Below are positions 27,832 to 37,621 of a DNA stretch of 64,000 nt, piece by piece; position 1 is the first letter of the stretch; every line of letters begins with the position of its first letter. The notes beneath the pieces are model-generated. The model had not been told where the DNA came from and made no database searches. It worked only from the letters and a program-made list of their open reading frames with translations. The position numbers were made by a program, and so were the translations under genes. Origin of the DNA: Chryseobacterium salivictor (GTDB lineage Bacteria; Bacteroidota; Bacteroidia; Flavobacteriales; Weeksellaceae). The stretch covers positions 1,612,001 through 1,676,000 of the forward strand of contig NZ_CP037954.1 of assembly GCF_004359195.1 (NCBI RefSeq). Reading direction: 5' to 3'.

Positions 27832-28719
27832 ATGCAGATTACCGTCTTCACTACAACTTATAATAGGGCTTATATTCTACCCAATCTCTATCATTCTTTA
27901 TTGCGACAGCAAACTAATGATTTTGAATGGTTGGTTATCGACGATGGTTCTACCGACGAGACTGCCCAATTAGTAGCAGGGTGGGTCGCTGATGGACCGT
28001 TCCCAATTCGCTATTTCAAAACGGAAAACGGTGGTAAACCGCGCGCGATAAACAAAGCTGTTGAATTGGCAAATACCCCTTATTTATTCATTATTGACAG
28101 CGATGATTATTTAACAGATGACGTTATACCATTTTTCTTAAGTGAATTGCAAGATTTTGTCCGAAAACCTGAATTAGTAGGTTTAGGTATTATGAGAGGC
28201 AACAACCCACACCAACCTTTAGGATCGCCAAGGTTCGGCGACCAAGATTTTATAGATGCTCCTCATCTCGAAAGAAACAAATACGGTCTGAATTTCGATT
28301 GTAATGAACTCTATAAAATAGAAATTCTTAGGCAATTTCCCTTCCGCGTATGGGAGGGGGAGCTTTTCTCTCCCGAAGAAATCGTCTTATATGAAATGGA
28401 TTTGCACGGCTACAAAGTTCGCTGGTACAACAAAGTGGGCGTAATTTCAGAATATTTGGAAGACGGACTTACCGTGAATGCTTTCAGTCTTCTCAAAAAA
28501 AACCCAATGGGCTACGCCATGTCTTTCAACCACCAACTGAAATATAAAAAAACTTTTAAAGAAAGATTCACCAGCGCTTACCTCATGATCTGTTACACCT
28601 TACTCGGTAAAAATATTTTCTATCTTGCAGAATCGAATGATAAACTAATGACCGTGCTGGCTTTCCCTGTAGGAGTGCTTGTGTCTGTGCGCAGGTGGTG
28701 GCAGTTTAGGAAAGCATAA
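27832..28719 (+). CDS. Glycosyltransferase family 2
   Basis: A 295-residue GT2: ITVFTTTYNRAYILPNLYHSL, FEWLVIDDGSTDETAQLV, GGKPRAINKAVE and LFIIDSDDYL. The C-terminal helix KLMTVLAFPVGVLVSVRRW is likely membrane-attached. It is clearly related to the GT2 proteins at 36429 and 39085, which share the same start, an N/QGG(M/K)-type segment and the MTVLAFP tail. It begins 2 bp after the GT-D gene. Confidence 0.88.
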   Translation: MQITVFTTTYNRAYILPNLYHSLLRQQTNDFEWLVIDDGSTDETAQLVAGWVADGPFPIRYFKTENGGKPRAINKAVELANTPYLFIIDSDDYLTDDVIPFFLSELQDFVRKPELVGLGIMRGNNPHQPLGSPRFGDQDFIDAPHLERNKYGLNFDCNELYKIEILRQFPFRVWEGELFSPEEIVLYEMDLHGYKVRWYNKVGVISEYLEDGLTVNAFSLLKKNPMGYAMSFNHQLKYKKTFKERFTSAYLMICYTLLGKNIFYLAESNDKLMTVLAFPVGVLVSVRRWWQFRKA

Positions 28720-28917
28720 GTATTAAATTGAATAATCTTATAATCAGATACGGGAAATTAAAAAATGGGCATCGCTGCATGCATTGGATCACGTCCATTA
28801 AGACTCGCTAAAACTCTGCTGCTTTACCAGCGATTAAAAGGAATTTAAAGACGCATTATTTATAGTTATAACATTTATAAAACGTCTTATTATGTCACGA
28901 AATGATTTAAATATCAA

Positions 28918-28925
28918 TAAATTTG
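28918..28925 (+). promoter_or_regulatory. Putative -7 box upstream of wecB
   Basis: TAAATTTG fits TAnnTTTG and ends 7 bp before the wecB ATG, which would give an almost leaderless transcript. The 213-bp gap before wecB otherwise holds an imperfect AAGACG/CGTCTT inverted repeat (28848-28888). Confidence 0.35.
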
Positions 28926-28932
28926 CTTCACT

Positions 28933-30051
28933 ATGAAAAAAATCCTCCTTTGTTTCGGAACGCGCCCAGAAGCGATTAAAATGGCGTCATTGGTTCACGA
29001 ACTTAAAACTTCCAACCAGTTTGAAATAAAGGTGGCGGTTACCGCGCAACACCGTCAAATGCTGGATCAAGTTCTGGATTTTTTCGAAATTGTTCCGGAT
29101 TATGATTTGGACATCATGAAGGAGAACCAAAGTTTAAATGAATTGTGTGGACGAATATTTATGAAAATCGACAGCGTTTTGCAGGACTATAATCCTGATT
29201 TGGTTTTAGTACATGGTGATACTACAACCTCCGCTGTTTGCGCTTGGGCTGCTTTTCACAGAAATATAAAAGTAGGACATATAGAAGCCGGTCTTCGTAC
29301 TTTTGATAAATGCAGCCCATTTCCAGAAGAAGTAAACAGACAAATTACGGGAAGAATTGCAGATTTTCATTTTGCGCCAACCTCAATTTCTTCACAAAAT
29401 CTATTGGCAGAAAAAATAAACCCACATAATATTCTAATAACCGGCAATACGGTAATTGATTCCTTACTTTGGACTAAAAATAAATTGGATCATAATTTTG
29501 GAAATCTCCGAATAAAAGAGTTAAAACAAAAACTTGATTTTACAAAAAAGATTATTTTAGTGACAGGTCACCGGCGCGAAAACTTTGGCGATGGTTTTCT
29601 CAATATTTGTAATGCCTTAATCAAAATTGCTGAAAACAGTGAGGTTGAAATTGTATATCCCGTACATCTAAATCCTAATGTGCAGATGCCTATTCTGAAA
29701 CTTCTTTCAGGTATAAGTAATATACACTTGATTGATCCATTAGATTATCCGACTTTTGTATGGATGATGAGTAATTCTTATTTTATTATCACCGATTCAG
29801 GTGGGGTACAGGAAGAAGCGCCATCGTTAGGAAAGCCGGTTTTAGTTATGAGAAATACAACAGAAAGACCCGAAGCAGTTGATGCGGGCACCGTTATTCT
29901 CGTGGGAACAGACAGCCAGAAGATTGTTGCTGCATCTGAGAAATTGTTAAACAATGAAGTGGAATATAATAAAATGAAGCAAACGCATAACCCATACGGG
30001 GACGGACAAGCCAGTCCGAGAATTCGTAAGTTTTTAGAAAATATAATATGA
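28933..30051 (+). CDS. wecB: UDP-N-acetylglucosamine 2-epimerase (non-hydrolysing)
   Basis: The 372-residue product converts UDP-GlcNAc to UDP-ManNAc in the cytosol, a precursor for ManNAc-type sugars in surface glycans. Family motifs are clear: CFGTRPEAIKMASLV, VTAQHRQMLDQVL, VHGDTTTSAVCA, GHIEAGLRTFDKCSPFPEEVNRQ, TGHRRENFG, and SDSGGVQEEAPSLGKP (read here as TDSGGVQEEAPSLGKP). The length is normal. No UDP-ManNAc dehydrogenase (wecC) is found in the window. The stop overlaps the next start by 4 bp. Confidence 0.95.
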   Translation: MKKILLCFGTRPEAIKMASLVHELKTSNQFEIKVAVTAQHRQMLDQVLDFFEIVPDYDLDIMKENQSLNELCGRIFMKIDSVLQDYNPDLVLVHGDTTTSAVCAWAAFHRNIKVGHIEAGLRTFDKCSPFPEEVNRQITGRIADFHFAPTSISSQNLLAEKINPHNILITGNTVIDSLLWTKNKLDHNFGNLRIKELKQKLDFTKKIILVTGHRRENFGDGFLNICNALIKIAENSEVEIVYPVHLNPNVQMPILKLLSGISNIHLIDPLDYPTFVWMMSNSYFIITDSGGVQEEAPSLGKPVLVMRNTTERPEAVDAGTVILVGTDSQKIVAASEKLLNNEVEYNKMKQTHNPYGDGQASPRIRKFLENII

Positions 30052-30800
30052 TACCAAAAATCATCCATTATTGTTGGCTCAGCAATGATCCATTTCCCAA
30101 AGATATCGCAGCATTCATAGCATCATGGCAACTCAAATTGCCGGAGTATGAGTTCATGCTATGGGATTTAAGCAGGGATCAGATAGGCGAAAATCTATGG
30201 GTACAGCAATCATTTGAAGCAAAAAAATATGCCTTCGCAGCAGATTATATCAGAATTTATGCATTGTATGAGTACGGTGGTATTTATTTGGATACCGACG
30301 TTGAGGTAATCAAGAGCTTTGATGATTTACTCCATCTGCCTTATTTTGCCGGGACTGAAGGTGGCAACTGGATTGAGGCTGCAGTCCTGGGCGCTGAAAA
30401 GAGTGCTGATTGGCTGAAAGATATTCTCACTTACTTTGATAAGCCCTTTGTCAATGGGGATGGCAGTTACGCCATGGTTACTTTACCTCAGGTCATGAAC
30501 AGCATTATTGAAAGAAAAAGACAGATTATAGTAGCCGACAAAAAAGAAATTGGTGAGAATATGGACCGAAATTACCAATCACACTTTTATCTTTTCGAAG
30601 AAGATTTTTTCAGTCCTAAAAATATGGGTACCGGTGTTATTAAGAAAACAAACAATACCTACGCAATACATCATTTTGCAATGAGTTGGATTCCGACAAA
30701 TCAAAAGATGCTTCCAAATATTAAAAGGGCATTGATGAAAATGTTTGGGGTGCATAATATTAATGCTGTTATTGGGTTTTTGAGATTAATTAAAAAATAG
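30048..30800 (+). CDS. GT32-type glycosyltransferase (DxD sugar-binding domain)
   Basis: A 250-residue protein with the Gly_transf_sug signature. It starts MIPKIIHYCWLSNDPFP and has FAADYIRIYALYEYGGIYLDTDVEV, with the D-T-D metal site near residue 83. A C-terminal YAIHHFAMSW is typical of the capsule-type members (mannosyl- or galactosyltransferases such as those in gram-positive capsule loci). It is translationally coupled to wecB. Confidence 0.88.
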   Translation: MIPKIIHYCWLSNDPFPKDIAAFIASWQLKLPEYEFMLWDLSRDQIGENLWVQQSFEAKKYAFAADYIRIYALYEYGGIYLDTDVEVIKSFDDLLHLPYFAGTEGGNWIEAAVLGAEKSADWLKDILTYFDKPFVNGDGSYAMVTLPQVMNSIIERKRQIIVADKKEIGENMDRNYQSHFYLFEEDFFSPKNMGTGVIKKTNNTYAIHHFAMSWIPTNQKMLPNIKRALMKMFGVHNINAVIGFLRLIKK

Positions 30801-30805
30801 TTTTA

Positions 30806-31972
30806 ATGAAAGTTCTTTACCTTACCGATCAAACTTTTCTCCACGGTGGGGTAGAAAAGGTTCTATCCCAGAAAGCCAACTATCTTACAGATCAGTTGGG
30901 TGATGAGGTAACCATTGTAACCTACCGGCAACAGAACCAGAAACCGGTGTACGCTTTCAGCGATAAGATAAAGTTGATCGATTTAGGAGTGGATTATGAG
31001 ATTGTAAAAAGTTATTTCCATCCTCATAATCTGAAAAAAATTCCGCACCATTTCGCCAGCTTAAAGAAAGTTTTAAAGGATATTCAGCCAGACGTCATAA
31101 TCAGCTGCAGTTTTGGACCTGATTTTTATTTTATGCCCTTTCTGGAAAAACAGATTCCGAAAATCAAAGAGTTTCATTCCTCACGGCATTTTTACAGTGA
31201 AAATTCCTACTCAGCAAAAGACAAACTGTTGAATATACTGTCAGCGACTTTAGAGAAAAAGTACCATCAGTTGGTTGTTCTCAACGAGTCTGAAAAGGAG
31301 TTTTATCAAAACAATCAGATTACAGTCATTCCCAACCCCGCTGAAATTTCAGAAAAAAGGGCAGAGGTCTCTTCCAAAAAAATAATGGCTGCCGGTCGGA
31401 TTTCACCCGTCAAAAATTTCGGTGATCTGATAGAAGCATTCGCCAAAGTGATCAAAGATTTCCCCGACTGGGAACTGCATTTTTTTGGTGAAGACTATGT
31501 CGGTACTCAAGGGAAATTAGAACAGAAAATCAATGCTTACGGTCTGCAAAACCATATCAAATTCATGGGCGTTTCCCCCGATCTGAAAACGGAAATGCAA
31601 CATTACAGCATCTACGCCCTGACTTCTGAAACGGAATGTTTCCCCATGGTTTTATTAGAGGCGTTATCTGTTGGGATGCCTGTAATTTCTTACGACAGTC
31701 CCACCGGTCCAAAACATATTTTAACCGATAACGAAGATTCTTTTCTTGTCCCTTATAAAAATTTAGATATTTTTGTAGAGAAACTTACAGAACTGATGCA
31801 AAATGAAGACCTCCGCCATGAAATGGGACAAAAAGGACGACAAAATGTACAGCGCTTCAGTATTGAAAAAGTAATGCACCAATGGAAAGATCTATTTACT
31901 TCATTAATCAATAAAACATCTAACATCCAACATCTGTCACCCATCAGCCAACATCCATCACCTAATATCTAA
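30806..31972 (+). CDS. Glycosyltransferase family 4
   Basis: A 388-residue GT4: MKVLYLTDQTFLHGGVEKVL, KKIMAAGRISPVKNFGDLIEAF, and the E-x7-E motif in TSETECFPMVLLEALS. It most resembles exopolysaccharide GT4 enzymes that recognise an N-acetylgalactosamine or similar acceptor, but the specificity is not readable. The last ~20 residues (from LINKTSNIQHLSP on) are encoded by a CATCCAA minisatellite and are unlikely to be conserved. Confidence 0.88.
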   Translation: MKVLYLTDQTFLHGGVEKVLSQKANYLTDQLGDEVTIVTYRQQNQKPVYAFSDKIKLIDLGVDYEIVKSYFHPHNLKKIPHHFASLKKVLKDIQPDVIISCSFGPDFYFMPFLEKQIPKIKEFHSSRHFYSENSYSAKDKLLNILSATLEKKYHQLVVLNESEKEFYQNNQITVIPNPAEISEKRAEVSSKKIMAAGRISPVKNFGDLIEAFAKVIKDFPDWELHFFGEDYVGTQGKLEQKINAYGLQNHIKFMGVSPDLKTEMQHYSIYALTSETECFPMVLLEALSVGMPVISYDSPTGPKHILTDNEDSFLVPYKNLDIFVEKLTELMQNEDLRHEMGQKGRQNVQRFSIEKVMHQWKDLFTSLINKTSNIQHLSPISQHPSPNI

Positions 31973-31990
31973 CACCTAACACCTGACCCC
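31915..31990. repeat. CATCCAA/CACCTAA minisatellite spanning a gene end
   Basis: Units such as CATCCAA, CATCTGTCA and CACCTAA start inside the GT4 gene, cover its stop and end directly at the TTG start of the EpsG-like gene. Confidence 0.75.
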
Positions 31991-33082
31991 TTGTTCGACT
32001 GGATCCCCGCAGCATCTTATACCGCTATTCACTATCACGTATTGCTCGTCATTGCATTACTGATTACTTTTCATGCAATAATTTTTGATGTCAAAGATGA
32101 ACAGAGCATCAACTTTTTTTATTCTTTTGGCTATATAGTGGTGGTTACTTTGATTTTCTATATGGGGTTGCGGCAAGTTAATACCGGTTATTTTGGGGAT
32201 ACCATTAACTACTCAAGAGGTTATGATTTGTTGCAGCAGGGAGTTGACGTTAAAATAAAAAGCGACTATCTGTTTAACTACTTAATGAGGTTTTGCAGTG
32301 GTTTTATGGATGTTCACAGCTTTTTCTTACTGGTCGATATTCTATATATAATACCCTGTTTTTTATTTTCACAGAAATATTTCGGCCGCTACTGGTTTTT
32401 CGCCATGTTTATGTTTATCTGCTCCTATTCTTTCTGGACCTATGGGACCAATGGATTACGAAATGGCTTGGCAACTTCATTTTTTATCATGGGTCTGTAT
32501 TGTTACGGTAAGAAATACTGGATGTACTTTTGGTTTGTTTTAGGCTATTTCATGCATGCTTCCCTCGTTATTCCTATCGCAGCATTTGTTGTTTCTGGAT
32601 TCTATAAAAATCCTAAAATTTACATTTATATTTGGCTGTTAGCGATTCCTTTGTCGTTGGTGGGAGGTAGTTCCTGGTCAACTTTAATGGCAGGTTTAGG
32701 GTTTGAAGACCGAACCGCGGGTTATTTGACCAATTCTGACGAAAGTATGAATCAGTTTTCCCAGACCGGTTTTCGTTGGGATTTTCTGGTCTATAGTGGC
32801 TCAGCCGTGTTTGCAGGTGCCTATTTTATTTTTAAAAAGAAAATCACCGACCCTTTCTATATTCATGTTTTTGGGATTTACTGTATTGCGAACGCTTTCT
32901 GGATTCTAGTCATTACGGCCGCATTTAGTAATCGTTTTGCCTATCTCTCCTGGTTCCTCATGCCGGTCATTTTTGCCTATCCCATGTTCCGCTATAAAAT
33001 GTGGCAGGATCAGTACAAAGTTTTTGGCGGGATATTATTCGCTTATTTTATGTTTACCTATTTTATGAATGTCATTAAATAG
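31991..33082 (+). CDS. EpsG-family membrane protein, probable glycan polymerase
   Basis: A 363-residue protein with about ten membrane helices. EpsG-family features are present: FYMGLRQVNTGYFGDTINYSRGYD in the first external loop and FWTYGTNGLRNGLATSFFIMGLYCYGKKYW in the middle. EpsG proteins act as Wzy-like polymerases of exopolysaccharide repeats. The start is TTG right after a minisatellite; the next ATG is too far in. A polymerase beside an ABC exporter system is not the usual arrangement. Confidence 0.82.
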   Translation: MFDWIPAASYTAIHYHVLLVIALLITFHAIIFDVKDEQSINFFYSFGYIVVVTLIFYMGLRQVNTGYFGDTINYSRGYDLLQQGVDVKIKSDYLFNYLMRFCSGFMDVHSFFLLVDILYIIPCFLFSQKYFGRYWFFAMFMFICSYSFWTYGTNGLRNGLATSFFIMGLYCYGKKYWMYFWFVLGYFMHASLVIPIAAFVVSGFYKNPKIYIYIWLLAIPLSLVGGSSWSTLMAGLGFEDRTAGYLTNSDESMNQFSQTGFRWDFLVYSGSAVFAGAYFIFKKKITDPFYIHVFGIYCIANAFWILVITAAFSNRFAYLSWFLMPVIFAYPMFRYKMWQDQYKVFGGILFAYFMFTYFMNVIK

Positions 33083-33116
33083 TTATCGAGGGAAATAATA
33101 GTTTTATCAGAAGATT

Positions 33117-34295
33117 ATGAAAATCGTATATTGCTTGAACAGTATCAGAGGTATAGGTGGTATCGAAAGAGTTACCCTCATTAAAGCGAATGCGCTTTCA
33201 GAAATAGAAGGCAATCAGATCTTTGTCGTAGTGACTGATGATAATCACGGAAACTATTGTGATACTATCAGTAAGAAAGTTGATTTTATTAATTTGAATA
33301 TTAATTATTATGATAATGATTGGCAGCCTGGTTTATCTGCGAAATTATCTCAAATTCGAAAAAGGGGACTGCATAAAAAATTACTTAGGGAAGTGTTAAA
33401 TAAGATTCAACCCGACATTGTAATCGCCGTAGGGCAGTCTGAAAAGTTTTTTTGTAGAAAAGGATTGGTTAAGACTTCATATCCTGTCTATATCCGTGAG
33501 TTGCATTTTGCAACCAATTATAGAGAAAGTTTGGCGCAGAATGGAAAGGCAAAAATGATTGGGAGAATCCTTTCTTTTATAGATTTTGGCATACTTTGTA
33601 GATTTTACTATGATATTGTAGTTTGCCTAACACCAGAAGATTTAAATAAAAATTGGAGAGGACGAAAGAATGTAGCCTCGATGCCAAATCCTTTAACAAT
33701 TTCCCGACCGGCAAATAAGGAGAACAGTTTTGAAAGTAATAGTTCTGCAAAAAAAATAGTAGCTATAGGAAGGTTAAGTTACCAAAAGAATTTTGAGTCC
33801 CTCATCAGATCTTTCGCACTGATTTCTTCATCAAATCCTGAATGGATTTTAGAGATTTATGGTGAAGGTGATGACAGAAAAAATCTAGAATCGGTCATTT
33901 CATCTCTAAACCTTTATGGTATTGTGAAATTAATGGGTGCCACCTCCGATGTAGCTTCGGTATTATCTTCAGCTTCCTTTTTTGTGTTGAGTTCTCGGTT
34001 AGAAGGGTTTCCTTTGGTTTTACTGGAAGCGATGGTACACAAATTACCGGTCATTTCATATAATTGTGATTTCGGACCCTCATTTATTATCGAAAATGGG
34101 ATCAATGGGTTTTTAGTTCCACTCAATGACGAACAAAAGTTAGCTTCTAAAATGCAATTACTAATCGATGACCCTATTTTATTGGCTCGAATGGGGGAAA
34201 ATGCACATAAACGGGCAGAGTCTTTTTCTCCTGATATTATTGCAGATAATTGGATGGATTTATTTCATAATCTTATTGCTAAAAAGAAATGCTGA
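33117..34295 (+). CDS. Glycosyltransferase family 4
   Basis: A 392-residue GT4 with the start MKIVYCLNSIRGIGGIERVT, AKKIVAIGRLSYQKNFESLIRSFA (donor domain entry), LEIYGEGDDRKNLESVI, and E-x7-E in SSRLEGFPLVLLEAM. PVISYNCDFGPSFIIENGINGFLVP is the classic GT4 tail. It belongs to the same general group as the GT4 at 30806. The next GT2 begins 7 bp inside its 3' end. Confidence 0.9.
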   Translation: MKIVYCLNSIRGIGGIERVTLIKANALSEIEGNQIFVVVTDDNHGNYCDTISKKVDFINLNINYYDNDWQPGLSAKLSQIRKRGLHKKLLREVLNKIQPDIVIAVGQSEKFFCRKGLVKTSYPVYIRELHFATNYRESLAQNGKAKMIGRILSFIDFGILCRFYYDIVVCLTPEDLNKNWRGRKNVASMPNPLTISRPANKENSFESNSSAKKIVAIGRLSYQKNFESLIRSFALISSSNPEWILEIYGEGDDRKNLESVISSLNLYGIVKLMGATSDVASVLSSASFFVLSSRLEGFPLVLLEAMVHKLPVISYNCDFGPSFIIENGINGFLVPLNDEQKLASKMQLLIDDPILLARMGENAHKRAESFSPDIIADNWMDLFHNLIAKKKC

Positions 34296-35317
34296 AAATA
34301 TCATTAATCATTCCCTGCTATAATGTGGACCAATATATTTCGCAATGTTTGGGGAGTGTTTTGGCGCAAACCTATCCTCATTTAGAAATCATTTGTGTGA
34401 ATGATGGCTCTACGGACGGAACTTTTACTATTTTAGAGCAATTTACTGATCAGGACCGCAGGATTACAATCATTACTCAGGAAAATAGCGGTATTGCTGA
34501 GGCAAGAAATGCAGGATTAAATGTAGCGACAGGAGATTATATTGCCTTTGTTGATGCTGACGACTGGTTAGAGACCGATGCATTTGAGAAAGTTTTAAAA
34601 GACTGCTCTGAGGATATGATCTGTTTTTCGTATTACCGTAATTTCGCGCACGGACAGTTGACCAAAGATTTGGGGTTGGAAGGGATGTTCGATTCAGGTT
34701 ATATCCAGAGACGGATTATTGGCCTTGTTGATGAGGAAATGGAAGATATAAACTCGTTTGACGCATTAATTACGTGTTGGGGGAAGCTGTATAAAAAGGA
34801 AACTGTCGCAGGAATCCGCTTTAAAGATCTGAAGCATTTTGGAACATGGGAAGACGGTATTTTTAATATAGAGGTATTAGAGAAAGCGCGTAAAGTGCGG
34901 GTGATCAACAAACCATTATATCACTATCGAAAGCCACTGCAAAGCACCTACACCACAAATTATAAACCCGAACTGTATCTAAAATGGAAGAATAAATTTG
35001 AGTGGATTCGTTTGTTCATCCTGGTGCATGATAAACCTGAAATTTTTGAGGAGGCATTGCGCAACCGGATCAGCGTTACCACACTTAATCTGGCATTCAA
35101 TGAGATGAACAGCAGTCAATCTTTCGGAGAGAAAAAAGCAAATATTAAAAAAATTCTTAGTGATCCACTCTACGTCAATGCATTTGGGTTTTTCGCGATC
35201 AATGATATCCCGGTCATCTGGAGGATTTTCTATTACTTTGCAAAGACTGAAAATGCTTTTGCGGTAACGCTGATGGCAGATCTGATTTACCGTTACATTA
35301 ACAGAAAAAATAAATGA
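34289..35317 (+). CDS. Glycosyltransferase family 2 (EpsJ-like)
   Basis: A 342-residue GT2: KISLIIPCYNVDQYISQCLGSVLAQTYP, LEIICVNDGSTDGT, GIAEARNAGLNVATGDY and FVDADDWLE. FGTWEDGIFNIEV holds the catalytic acidic pair. It resembles the GT2 at 23531 in order of motifs. It overlaps the upstream gene by 7 bp and the downstream gene by 4 bp, so a tightly coupled run of genes continues through 37325. Confidence 0.9.
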   Translation: MLKISLIIPCYNVDQYISQCLGSVLAQTYPHLEIICVNDGSTDGTFTILEQFTDQDRRITIITQENSGIAEARNAGLNVATGDYIAFVDADDWLETDAFEKVLKDCSEDMICFSYYRNFAHGQLTKDLGLEGMFDSGYIQRRIIGLVDEEMEDINSFDALITCWGKLYKKETVAGIRFKDLKHFGTWEDGIFNIEVLEKARKVRVINKPLYHYRKPLQSTYTTNYKPELYLKWKNKFEWIRLFILVHDKPEIFEEALRNRISVTTLNLAFNEMNSSQSFGEKKANIKKILSDPLYVNAFGFFAINDIPVIWRIFYYFAKTENAFAVTLMADLIYRYINRKNK

Positions 35318-36432
35318 AACCCCTAAAAGTCCTTCAGGTTTTCACCGTCCTTAACCGCGGCGGCGCTGAAACCAATCTGATGAATTACTACCGTCAGATG
35401 GATAGGGAACGGGTACATTTTGATTTTTTAGTCCACCGGCAGGAAGAGGGTGCTTACGAACAGGAAATAAAAAAAATGGGGGGTGAGATTTTCCGGTTGC
35501 CCGCTCTTCATCCTACTAGGATTAAACAGTATAAAGTCGCGGTTAGTAAGTTTTTTGATGAGAATCCCGGTTATCAGATCATTCATGGTCAATGCTCCGA
35601 ATTGGGCATCTTTATTTACCGGGAAGCGAAGAAAAGAAAGATCCCTGTGATTATTGCTCATGCGCATAATTCTAAGATGGATTGGGATCAGAAAGCGCTG
35701 TTCCGGATGTTGTGGAAACACGGCATGCGAAAATACATCAATACCTACTTTAGCTGTGGACAGGAGGCTGCGAAATGGCTCTTCGGTAAAAAGCTTGCAA
35801 CTAAGGCTTATCAGATGAATAACGCTGTTAATACGGATGATTTTGTCTTCAACCCCTCTTTGCGGGAACGGATGCGTTTAAAACTGCATACAGAAAATAG
35901 CTTTAATGTAGTCCATGTCGGCCGTTTCAATATTCAAAAGAACCACTGTTTTTTAATCGATATTTTCTCTGAAATCATAAAAATTAATCCGCAAAGTAAA
36001 TTGTTTTTAGTGGGTGAAGGGGAGCTTAAAAAAGAAATAGAAACCAAAATCGATCAATTGAATCTCACCGAAAAAGTTGAATTTCTAGGTCTGCGCAGTG
36101 ATGTTGCTGATCTTTTGCAGGCGATGGATGTATTTGTATTTCCTTCCCGGTTTGAAGGATTACCCGTAGCATTGGTTGAGGCGCAAACGTCTGGGATCCT
36201 CTGCGCTGTTTCTAATGCCATCCCCCGGGAGGCCGTCTTGGTGCCGGATATTGTCGAGGTATGTTCGCTGCAGGATTCAGCAAAATACTGGGCTGAAAAG
36301 ATGATAAAGAGACATCTTACTTTCATCCGGACTGATGTTTCGCACCACATCACTAAGGTGGGGTATGATATAAAAACCAATGCCTCACAGTTGGAGCAGA
36401 AATATAGTGATCTAATCGACCAGTTTTCATGA
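35314..36432 (+). CDS. Glycosyltransferase family 4 (EpsF-like)
   Basis: The 372-residue product opens with LKVLQVFTVLNRGGAETNLMNYYRQMDRERVHFDFLVH, the hallmark of EpsF-type GT4 proteins. It continues with AHAHNSKMDWDQKALFRMLWK, FNVVHVGRFNIQKNH and the E-x7-E motif in SRFEGLPVALVEAQ. In Bacillus the EpsF group builds biofilm exopolysaccharide. It is GC-richer than the 16-34 kb genes. Confidence 0.9.
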   Translation: MKPLKVLQVFTVLNRGGAETNLMNYYRQMDRERVHFDFLVHRQEEGAYEQEIKKMGGEIFRLPALHPTRIKQYKVAVSKFFDENPGYQIIHGQCSELGIFIYREAKKRKIPVIIAHAHNSKMDWDQKALFRMLWKHGMRKYINTYFSCGQEAAKWLFGKKLATKAYQMNNAVNTDDFVFNPSLRERMRLKLHTENSFNVVHVGRFNIQKNHCFLIDIFSEIIKINPQSKLFLVGEGELKKEIETKIDQLNLTEKVEFLGLRSDVADLLQAMDVFVFPSRFEGLPVALVEAQTSGILCAVSNAIPREAVLVPDIVEVCSLQDSAKYWAEKMIKRHLTFIRTDVSHHITKVGYDIKTNASQLEQKYSDLIDQFS

Positions 36433-37325
36433 AAGCACTGACCATCTTTACACCATCTTATAACCGTGCGCATCTTCTGCCGCGGATCTATACCTGTTTG
36501 AAAGACCAGACCTGTCAGGATTTTATCTGGTTAATCGTAGATGACGGTTCCGTAGATGATACCCGGCAGGTTGTCGCTGCTTTTATTCAGGAAGATACAA
36601 TAGAAATACAATATATTGCTCAGGAAAACCAGGGAATGCATGGGGCACACAATACCGCCTATGAAAATATCATTACTCCACTGAACACCTGTATTGACTC
36701 GGATGATTATCTACCAACCGATGCTGTCGAGAAAATTCTCCGCAAATGGGAAACGGTTGAGCATAAAGAAAAATACAGTGGGCTGGTGGGCTTGGATGCT
36801 GATCTGAAAGGAAACCTCATCGGCTCCCCGTTTCGCACCGAAACCACCACACTGGAAGATTTTTACCTTCAGGGCGGTACCGGTGATAAAAAATTAGTGT
36901 ACCGCACAGCAGTGATGCAACAGTATCCTCCGTACCCCCTATTTCCAGGGGAGAAGTACGTAGGGCTAGGCTATAAATACCAACTCGCAGATCAGGATTT
37001 TGAATTGGTCACTTTAAATGAAATTTTAGTGTTGGTCGATTATCAGCCGGGCGGTTCTTCCAATAATATGTTTCGCCAGTATTATAACAATCCACGTGGT
37101 TTCGCTTTTATCAGAAAGCAGGGGATGGTCTTGTCAAAGTCACCGGTCAAGCGGTTTAAAGATGCGGTTCATTATGTTTCCAGCAGTCTGCTGTCCGGAA
37201 ACAGGAAATTCATTGCAGAATCCCCACGCAAAGCAATGACTGTTTTGGCCTTTCCGTTAGGTTTGGTGCTCTACGCAATCGTACTCTTTAAAAACAGAAA
37301 GGTGATTAACAGCAATGAGCTTTAG
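36429..37325 (+). CDS. Glycosyltransferase family 2
   Basis: A 298-residue GT2: LTIFTPSYNRAHLLPRIYTCLKDQT, FIWLIVDDGSVDDTRQVV, QGMHGAHNTAYE, and the donor site TCIDSDDYLP. The tail (AVHYVSSSLLSGNRKF, then MTVLAFPLGLVLYAIVLF) is a membrane-attachment helix. It is a paralogue of the GT2 at 39085, with matching motifs throughout. It is coupled to the EpsF-like gene by an ATGA overlap. Confidence 0.9.
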   Translation: MKALTIFTPSYNRAHLLPRIYTCLKDQTCQDFIWLIVDDGSVDDTRQVVAAFIQEDTIEIQYIAQENQGMHGAHNTAYENIITPLNTCIDSDDYLPTDAVEKILRKWETVEHKEKYSGLVGLDADLKGNLIGSPFRTETTTLEDFYLQGGTGDKKLVYRTAVMQQYPPYPLFPGEKYVGLGYKYQLADQDFELVTLNEILVLVDYQPGGSSNNMFRQYYNNPRGFAFIRKQGMVLSKSPVKRFKDAVHYVSSSLLSGNRKFIAESPRKAMTVLAFPLGLVLYAIVLFKNRKVINSNEL

Positions 37326-37406
37326 GTGTACTTTGCATAGGTGAGGCTAAGTTCATTTTATTTAATACATTCTGCTTTTTGAAAGCCTAAGTTCTTGTTA
37401 CCATAA

Positions 37407-37479
37407 ACCACCCCGACCCTTCGGGTCACCCCTCCAGAGGAGGGGAATAGGGCTTTCGCCTTTTTTTTGGCTTCGCCTA
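37407..37479. repeat. GC-rich REP element, copy 2 (reverse orientation)
   Basis: ACCACCCCGACCCTTCGGG...CCTCCAGAGGAGGGG followed by GGCTTTCGCC/GGCTTCGCC. It is nearly identical, in reverse, to the element at 14835-14914. It occupies the 296-bp gap between two transferase genes. Confidence 0.8.
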
Positions 37480-37590
37480 TTGCGTCGCACATTGTGGCTC
37501 TCCAACAAAGTTCCCATTGACCATTGACCCGTTCACTGCGTCACTCAATCGGTGACCCCAACAAAAATCCCCCCGTTGAAAGAAATATTT

Positions 37591-37598
37591 TATCTTTG
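37591..37598 (+). promoter_or_regulatory. Putative -7 box
   Basis: TATCTTTG fits TAnnTTTG and lies 23 bp before the TTG start of the next gene. The only TTG nearby (37576) is too close to be a normal -33 box. Confidence 0.35.
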
Positions 37599-37621
37599 CT
37601 CTAATAAGCATCTATCAACCA